DNA from: Irineochytrium annulatum
Taxonomy: Eukaryota > Chytridiomycota > Chytridiomycetes > Chytridiales > Chytridiaceae
Direction of reading: 5' to 3'
Length of the DNA stretch: 14,570 nt
Assembly (NCBI GenBank): GCA_027600665.1
Contig: JADGJL010000725.1
Coordinates: forward strand, 1 to 14,570
The notes below the pieces were generated by a model. It saw only the letters and a program-made list of their open reading frames with translations. It was not told the DNA's origin and ran no database searches. Position 1 is the stretch's first letter. Each line of letters begins with the position of its first letter. This document shows positions 9,174 to 14,570 of the stretch, in pieces. The translations under genes were made by a program, and so were the position numbers.

Positions 9174-11340
9174 ATGCCAACCAAGTCACCTCTGCTGCTC
9201 CCGGCCTTTCACCGGCACTTGGGGGAGAATGGCGTGTCGCCCCCGCCGTCGCCCATTGTCGCGCCGCGGATCCGGCATCACTCGCCCACCTTCCGGGCGC
9301 TCCGTTTAGCGCTGGCAACCGCCGTGGTACTTCTGCTCCTATCGCATTGCCGCAGCTGGTTCGTCCGCGACGAAGCCCCCGCACCTTCCTCGGCCATGCG
9401 CGTGAACAAGAGCCCGTCTGCTTGGAGCGAGGAGCGCGACTACAGGACGCCGGCTTTTGCGAGGCTGAGCGAGGAGGTTGCCGCGGCGGCTGCGCCGTAC
9501 GCATGTGACCAGCCCAACCCACTCGCGCCGAAGCAGAACAAGGACCTGGATCCTGATCGGTTGGAGAAGAAGGGCTTCAGGAAGGAGGCGGCGGAGGTTT
9601 GTCCCGAATCTTTTTTTTTGATTGCACTGAGCGCGTGCTGACACTGGGAATGCAGCGCCTGTCGGGAGCAGTGAAGATCAATACGGTCATGACGGACGCC
9701 GACTTTAACATGCCGCCGCCGGAAGGGCCTGACATGGGTCACGTTGGCTTTCAGCAGTTCCACGATTATTTGAGGGCATACTATCCGCTGACGTAAGCTT
9801 TGTATTGCCATTGTACGATATATCAACGCTAGCTTTGCGGATCTTCAGCCACCAGCATCTCGAGTTGACGGTCATAAACCGCTACTCCCTTCTTTACGTC
9901 TGGTCACCGACGCCGTCAAATGACTCCGAGCCCATGCTGCCGCCCCTCCTTCTGGCCGCCCATATGGACACCGTCCCCGTCCTGGAGGCAACACGTGACC
10001 AATGGTCGCACGAGCCATGGTCAGGCGACATCGTCACTGACCGCATCTACGGCCGGGGCGCTGCCGACACGAAATCCACCCTACTGGCCGTCATGGAGGC
10101 CGTCGAGCAGCTGCTCACGGGCGGGTTTGCACCCAAGCGGAGGAAGGTCATTTTGGCGTTCGGGCACGACGAGGAGATCTCGGGACTGCAAGGGGCGAGG
10201 ATGATCGTGACGCACCTCGCACAGTCGGGCATATTGGATGAGCGGGGCATCGGGATGATTGTAGACGAGGGGCCGGGGTACACCGAGTCTTTGAGCGGCG
10301 TGCCGCTGGCAGAGGTCGCCATCGCGGAGAAGGGATCCATGAGCCTGAACATCACAGTGAAGACAAAGGGCGGCCACTCGTCACTCCCACCGGATCACAC
10401 GGCTATTGGAATCATGTCGTCGGCAATTGCTGAGCTCGAGGCGAACCCTTTCATCGCTTCCTTGCCGGATGCGAGCCCCTTCCTCATGCAACTTCGGTGC
10501 CTTGCGCGGTACGGCGGCGACAACGTGGACCCCTGGCTTCGACATGCTATCGACAATGTTGGAGAGTACAGATCCGCACTCGTCGGCGCGCTGGCGGAGG
10601 ACAGATTCCTCCGATACCTTATGAAGACATCCCAGGCCGTAGACGTCATTAAAGGGGGGGAGAAGGTCAATGCGCTTCCCGAGGTCGTGACGACGTTGGC
10701 GAACCATCGAATAAAGGTGGATAGCGGGCACCGTGAGGTCGAAGACCATGCCGTGACGGTCCTTAGCCCTGTGGCAAAGCGATTCGGCCTGCGATTCGAG
10801 CTGACGAGGTTAAATGGGACGGTTGAGGAGGTTGTTGCGAGGCGGAAGGGAAAGGGCGGGGAGGAGGATGCGGGTGAGCTATTGGTCGAGCCTTATCATG
10901 GCGCCGTTGAGCCGGCGCCGGTGTCGCCAGTCGATGATGTGGCGTGGAACGTCCTGGCGGGCACGATTAGACATGCGATTCGTAGGCCGGACGGGAAGAA
11001 GGGGAGTTTAGTCGTAGCGCCGACGTTGCAGCCTATGAACACAGATACCAGATGGTAAGAGCCTTCTTGCTTAATGCGAAAACCGCTGTGGCTCACCGCG
11101 TTTGTAGGTACTGGCCGATCGCCAAGAACATCTACCGCTTTGGCCCCGTGTTCCAGCAGGGCAATATTCACACAGTGGACGAATGGGTCTCTATTGAGGC
11201 GTGAGTTTCCTTTTTTGTTTGTTCTTTTTTTTTTTTTATTTTGGTTGCGGCTGGTTTCTGAAGCTATATTTTTCAGGTTTATCCAAGCCATTCGATTTTA
11301 TCACGAGCTCATACGCAATTTCGATGCTGCAGAGGCTTGA
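9174..11340 (+). CDS. CPS1: Vacuolar carboxypeptidase S (M20 family metallopeptidase)
   Basis: This zinc carboxypeptidase of the Cps1/PM20D1 branch of M20 is vacuolar in yeast, where it degrades peptides. The exons are 9174-9596, 9656-9792, 9849-11054, 11108-11200 and 11277-11340, giving 640 aa (yeast Cps1 is shorter, 576). A short hydrophobic stretch at about residues 43-58 after a basic N terminus fits a type II signal anchor. Catalytic residues seen: AAHMDTVPV (His225, Asp227), GRGAADTKS (bridging Asp260), GHDEEISG (base Glu295, ligand Glu296), VDEGPG (Asp326), and the C-terminal NTDTRWYW and NIHTVDE (His610). All expected metal ligands are present, so the enzyme is probably active. The introns carry T-rich tracts; 11201-11276 has a run of 15 T. 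The start has an AAAATG context. Confidence 0.93.
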
Positions 11341-11549
11341 TGCCCTTGTTATTTGTGCCTCCATATTTTTCTTTTTTTTAGCTGGTGTAAATGAGTTTGT
11401 ATTTTGGTGATCATGAGTTTTAGTAACGAATTGTAATCAAGCACCAATTTTATTGTGTTTTTGTCCAGGTTAAGCTCCGTCCACTGTAAGCCTGCCTTGG
11501 TCGCCGCCGGTCAAAGTCATATCATTCGCATTCCCATCACGCCGCAAAG
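11341..11549. other. T-rich intergenic region between CPS1 and COX14-like
   Basis: This AT-rich, T-tract-containing gap holds the 3' end of the carboxypeptidase gene and the promoter of the next gene. No open frame of note. Confidence 0.4.
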
Positions 11550-11753
11550 ATGCTGTGGGCGGACCGAGCGCACAAGATCGTGGGGTGGAGCTTGATCGGG
11601 TTGACTGCATTTCTCGGCGTGGACTTCGCTGCAAGGTCGGTTCGGATATATCAGAAAGCCAATTCGGCCCAGAAGGCAAAGGCTTTGGCTGAAGTAAGTC
11701 ACGGTGGCTCTCGACGACAACTAACGGTTTAATAGGCATCCAATTTGAAATGA
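11550..11753 (+). CDS. COX14: COX14-like cytochrome c oxidase assembly factor
   Basis: Cox14 is a tiny mitochondrial inner-membrane protein that binds newly made Cox1 during complex IV assembly. The exons are 11550-11693 and 11736-11753, 53 aa. The sequence begins MLWADRAHKIVG, has one membrane segment (SLIGLTAFLGVDFAA, about residues 14-28), then RSVRIYQKANSAQKAKALAE, matching the family layout of an AD-xxHK start, one helix, R-x-Y-Q and a charged tail. The 42-nt intron carries an ACTAAC branch-point word 12 nt before its TAG. With so short a protein, another single-pass mitochondrial factor cannot be excluded. Confidence 0.68.
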
Positions 11754-12244
11754 AAAACAATGAGCTTTAGGCTAGGCTATGTGGACGGAAGCAGTATGCA
11801 TGACGAATGCATGATGCTTGAATTCATGCGCATCCCGATGACACTGGGATATGTCCCGACGTTGGGGACGAGCCAGCTGGTTGAGATAGAATTTTATAAT
11901 CCTTTCATTCGCATATGGCGCATGCGCGTCGTCACCTTTGCAATAAAATATCTTTTTATCAGAGCATGGATACAAAGAAGTGATTGGAAGCAACTAAGGT
12001 AAAGCGAGGAGCACTAAATGTTGGGGTTGACGTGAAGGTAAGAACAGTACGTGCCAATTACATATAGAAAAGCGGAATGGAAAGGCAGTCAAATGCCCCG
12101 ACGCTCCGGAAGTGTGACCAATGTGCTAAGGAGCTCAATTCTTTTTTAATACATCGTGAATTGTGGGGTAATCTACCACTCTCTCTCCAAAAAAGGGTAC
12201 ATATGACGCAACCATATACGCTCAACGATCGCCTTTGTCCCTCG
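11754..12244. other. Convergent intergenic region, no gene seen
   Basis: These 491 bases separate the 3' ends of the COX14-like (+) and HIT-RRM (-) genes. An AATAAA word at 11942-11947 could be a polyadenylation signal for the plus strand. Open frames at 11760-12002 and 12077-12445 show no family match; the second has a single CxxC, and its right part is antisense to the HIT-RRM gene. Confidence 0.45.
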
Positions 12245-13461
12245 CTAAAGTTCTTGCACAAGCTTCACCTTGCACATCACGTTAGAGCCAAAAGACCGCA
12301 GATTCAACTCCACAATAGCCCTAACAGCGTCCCTGGCGTCCTCCATGACAACCAAGGCGCCCGCATGCTCCTTGATCTTCTCCGGGACCGCCTCCCCTAC
12401 CTTGACGTCCGTAACGCCACCGAACGCGCCAAATCGGCTCGATAGCTCGCTCTCATCAGCCGCCCCATCAAATTGGCCCCGCACCGTAATCTCGGCGGGC
12501 CCTGGGGACGCCTCGAGAAGTTTTCGGAGGGCCGCGGGGTCCGGCAATTTCATGAGGCGCCGAAGCTCATGCAAATCCCGCCAAACCTCTAGGAGCGGGG
12601 CCGGCCACCGACTCTGCGACGCCAGGAATTGTCGGTCGTCAAACCAAATCTTGACGTGCGAGTGCTCGATGTTGCTGCAACATTGCGAGTAAGAAAGCCC
12701 CCCTCCCAAGAAAAAAATAATGCGACAAGGTAAAATATAGGATAAGCTCACCGATATCCGCCGACATTAAGGACGATTTTCGAAAAGTTCTGCTGCCCCC
12801 ACAACCCCACCACCGCCCCAACGCCGTCCCACAGGGCCGCGACCTCCTCATCATTCATCTCCTCCATCCCCCCCACATGCCTCCGCGGCGTCACAAGCAG
12901 CAACGGCCTCGCCTGCGCGTCCAGCCAAAATCTAACGCGATCCCTCGTCCCGCTGCCCACGGTCGTCACCAAATTGCCAATGTCGCAAGACTCCGTCGTG
13001 ATACGCCTCAACCGATCCGGCAGACCCCCCGGGGGTCCCCTGCCTCCCTCGCCTCCGAGGTAATTGCATTCAGCGACGGAAGCGATGCTCGGATCGCAGG
13101 ACAGACACGCGTCGAACTTCCTCGGGCCCGTCTTGGGCTGGTCCGGCTTCGGGAGGCGGACCGAGAGCTTGAACGATGCCGGCTGGTCGGCCGCGGTGTC
13201 GCTGGGAATGGGGACGACGTTGATACGGTAGTCGGAGACGCGGCGGGATCGCACCTGGGAGACAAGGGAGCGGAAGAGCAGGCGGGCGTGGGGGGAGCGG
13301 GAGAAGGATGGGAAGGGCGTGTGGGAGAGGTGTGCGGGCAGGACGGCGACGAGGAGCGTTGGGGAGGGTGTGTCCCAGGTGAAAATGGAGATCTCGGAGG
13401 AATCCAGCGGTGACGCCGTGATCCCTGAGGTCTGCGACGATGGCGGCGGCTTGGACGTCAT
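12245..13461 (-). CDS. HIT-like domain protein with C-terminal RRM-like domain
   Basis: The exons are 13461-12752 and 12674-12245, 379 aa. Residues 1-110 are a Ser/Pro-rich N terminus with a possible folded part and no recognised family. A CxxC (Cys119/Cys122) opens a region resembling HIT-type nucleotide-binding proteins: RPLLLVTPRRHVGGMEEMNDEEVAALW, then VLNVGGYRNIEHSHVKIWFDD. The triad position reads His241-x-His243-x-Lys245, so the third His is Lys. Residues about 297-379 look like an RRM: EITVRGQFDG, an ELSSRFGAFGGVTDVKV helix-strand, HAGALVVMEDARDAVRAI and KVKLVQEL. This suggests an RNA-associated nucleotide-binding or hydrolase-like protein. The start at 13461 is preferred over 13593, whose extension is encoded across a poly-T (plus strand) tract. 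Confidence 0.7.
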
Positions 13462-13771
13462 GGTGTGGAGATGGAGGGAATTGCAACACGATGAGCAGGA
13501 ATGCGGCTTTGACGGGTTACTATTATCACAACAAGAGGTCAGCTCGTTCTTCTCCTTCGCAAAACGTTTTTTTTTTTTATAGTACCAACGCAACCTGATC
13601 TTTTGAGCGTGGTCAACTGCAAATAGTGGAAGGCAATCAAGGCCGTGTTATTTTTACGCAGTGAATCTGCAATAATCGACGGTATCAAACAGAAAGATCC
13701 AGCAAGCACCCAGCAGCAACCGGGCCAGCTTGACGCCACGCGGGCGCCATGCAAAGACCCAAACCAACCCT
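13462..13771. other. Intergenic region upstream of HIT-RRM, downstream of NADAR gene
   Basis: These 310 bases hold the promoter of the minus-strand HIT-RRM gene and the 3' end of the minus-strand NADAR gene. A run of T on the plus strand lies near 13568-13578 (poly-A on the coding strand). No gene is supported. Confidence 0.4.
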
Positions 13772-14354
13772 TCACGCCAACTTCCGAAGATCAGTGCGCA
13801 CCTTCATCAGCGCGATCCCGAGCAGATTCTGCCCCCTCCAATTCCGCCTCCCCTTCAACGCCATGGCCGCCCCAACGCCCACCCCATAGATCTTGTCCAT
13901 CGGAGAAGCCTCCACCAGCACCTTATCCCCCGTCGCCAGAAGCAGCTCCCTCATCCTCTCATTCTGCGTGAACTTTGCCCAGTTCCCCTCGTAGATGATC
14001 CGCTCCCGGTTCTCGAGCCAGGTCGTCTCGTTGAAGTTCGCGACCTCGCGGCCGAGCCGCTTATGGGTCCTGGGGTCGTCAGTCGCCATGATGAGGGCCT
14101 CGGTCTGCCGGTCGTTGAATAAACGCGCCTTGATGTGGATTTAGTTCTCTTCGCTTAAAAAAAAATAAAGAAAAATAAAAACAAGAAAAGCACACCTTAG
14201 CCGCCATCATCCATTGCTCGCAGCATGTGTATGTGATGGAATCGATCGTAAAGGGGCTGTAGGTCCATTGGCCAAGGTAGCCGGGGGGCCGCCAGAAGCA
14301 CACGAAGTTAGCGTTCTCCACAACTTCGTGCAAATAATCCTGGTCGTCGGACAT
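13772..14354 (-). CDS. NADAR (YbiA-like) family protein
   Basis: NADAR proteins are N-glycosidases; bacterial and plant members act on riboflavin-pathway intermediates and others remove ADP-ribose from guanine. The exons are 14354-14196 and 14128-13772, 171 aa (E. coli YbiA 160). Family blocks in order: CFWRPPGYLGQW, SPFT, YTCCEQWMMAAKA (with Glu46), MATDDPRTHKRLGR, RIIYEGNWAKFTQN, LLLATGDKVLVEASPMDKIYGVG and WRGQNLLGIALMKVR. All the expected conserved segments are present, so it is probably active; the substrate here is unknown. The intron has a long A/T-rich tract and a CAAG acceptor. The ATG at 14354 directly precedes the conserved part, so it is well placed. Confidence 0.92.
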
Positions 14355-14570
14355 CGTTTGTGGATCTTTGGTGATTGAGGATATGCGATGATGTGAAGAG
14401 TGAGTCCCACCTTTTCAACATGTCCTCCCAAGCCTTTGCTGTGTGGCCAAGCCATTACCTCGGATTCATTCCTGGTCACAACCTCGACTGGATGGTACAC
14501 AGCATACATACCGTGGGTTTTCAAACAATTTTGCGGTTTAAGTTTCTTTAATTCCCGTGCCTTCTTTCCT
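14355..14570. promoter_or_regulatory. Upstream region of NADAR gene
   Basis: This is the 5' flank of the minus-strand NADAR gene at the window edge. The open frame at 14207-14524 (-) overlaps the NADAR first exon in another frame and is not supported. Confidence 0.35.

Noticed and set aside
9169..9644. Minus-strand ORFs opposite CPS1 exon 1
   Set aside because: These are GC-rich antisense shadows of a well-supported coding exon.
12077..12445. 122-codon plus-strand ORF with a CxxC
   Set aside because: It is a single CxxC without a zinc-finger pattern, and the right part is antisense to the RRM-like domain of the minus-strand gene.
12877..13413. 178-codon plus-strand ORF
   Set aside because: It is antisense to HIT-RRM exon 1, which carries recognisable HIT-like motifs; the plus product is low-complexity Arg/Gly/Glu.
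13462..13593. In-frame N-terminal extension of the HIT-RRM gene to ATG 13593
   Set aside because: The extension is Lys/Cys/Ser-rich, begins with codons from a homopolymer tract, and adds no conserved sequence.

Overview
This window reads as a compact eukaryotic nuclear genome, most likely a zoosporic (flagellated) fungus such as a chytrid or a related early-diverging lineage. The evidence is: GT-AG introns of mostly 40-60 nt, some with CTAAC-like branch points; intergenic gaps of tens to a few hundred bases; a fungal-type vacuolar carboxypeptidase S; a COX14-like assembly factor; and an LRR/coiled-coil protein that matches the basal-body protein LRRCC1/VFL1, which is expected only where cilia or flagella are made. 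The lineage is an inference. I see no tRNA, rRNA, transposon, CRISPR or operon signal.

Layout: 184-4093 (-) LRRCC1/VFL1-like, about 21 exons. 4149-4603 (+) tubulin-folding cofactor A (TBCA), divergent from LRRCC1 with 55 bp between start codons. 4633-5448 (-) AMMECR1 family, convergent with TBCA. 5582-6184 two weak divergent small gene models (a glycine-rich membrane-type protein on -, a 51-aa protein on +). 6369-6800 (+) an orphan ORF with one hydrophobic segment. 6815-7674 (+) a LETM1-like ribosome-binding-domain protein. 7883-8855 (-) a VOC/glyoxalase-fold protein whose seven-exon model needs a 7-nt microexon. 9174-11340 (+) M20 carboxypeptidase S, 640 aa. 11550-11753 (+) COX14-like. 12245-13461 (-) a HIT-like domain fused to a C-terminal RRM-like domain. 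13772-14354 (-) NADAR/YbiA family.

Functional themes: the left end carries two microtubule genes (basal-body LRRCC1 and beta-tubulin chaperone TBCA) sharing one very short bidirectional promoter. Two or three genes (LETM1-like, COX14-like, possibly the VOC protein with its presequence-like N terminus) are mitochondrial. The rest are unrelated housekeeping genes.

All exon models were made by eye from splice-site phase and protein-family continuity. Where a junction does not resolve (LRRCC1 exons 7/8 and 10/11, LETM1-like 3' end) this is stated. The most unusual features are the very small exons (7, 18, 20, 26 and 30 nt) and the HIT-RRM fusion with an altered histidine triad.
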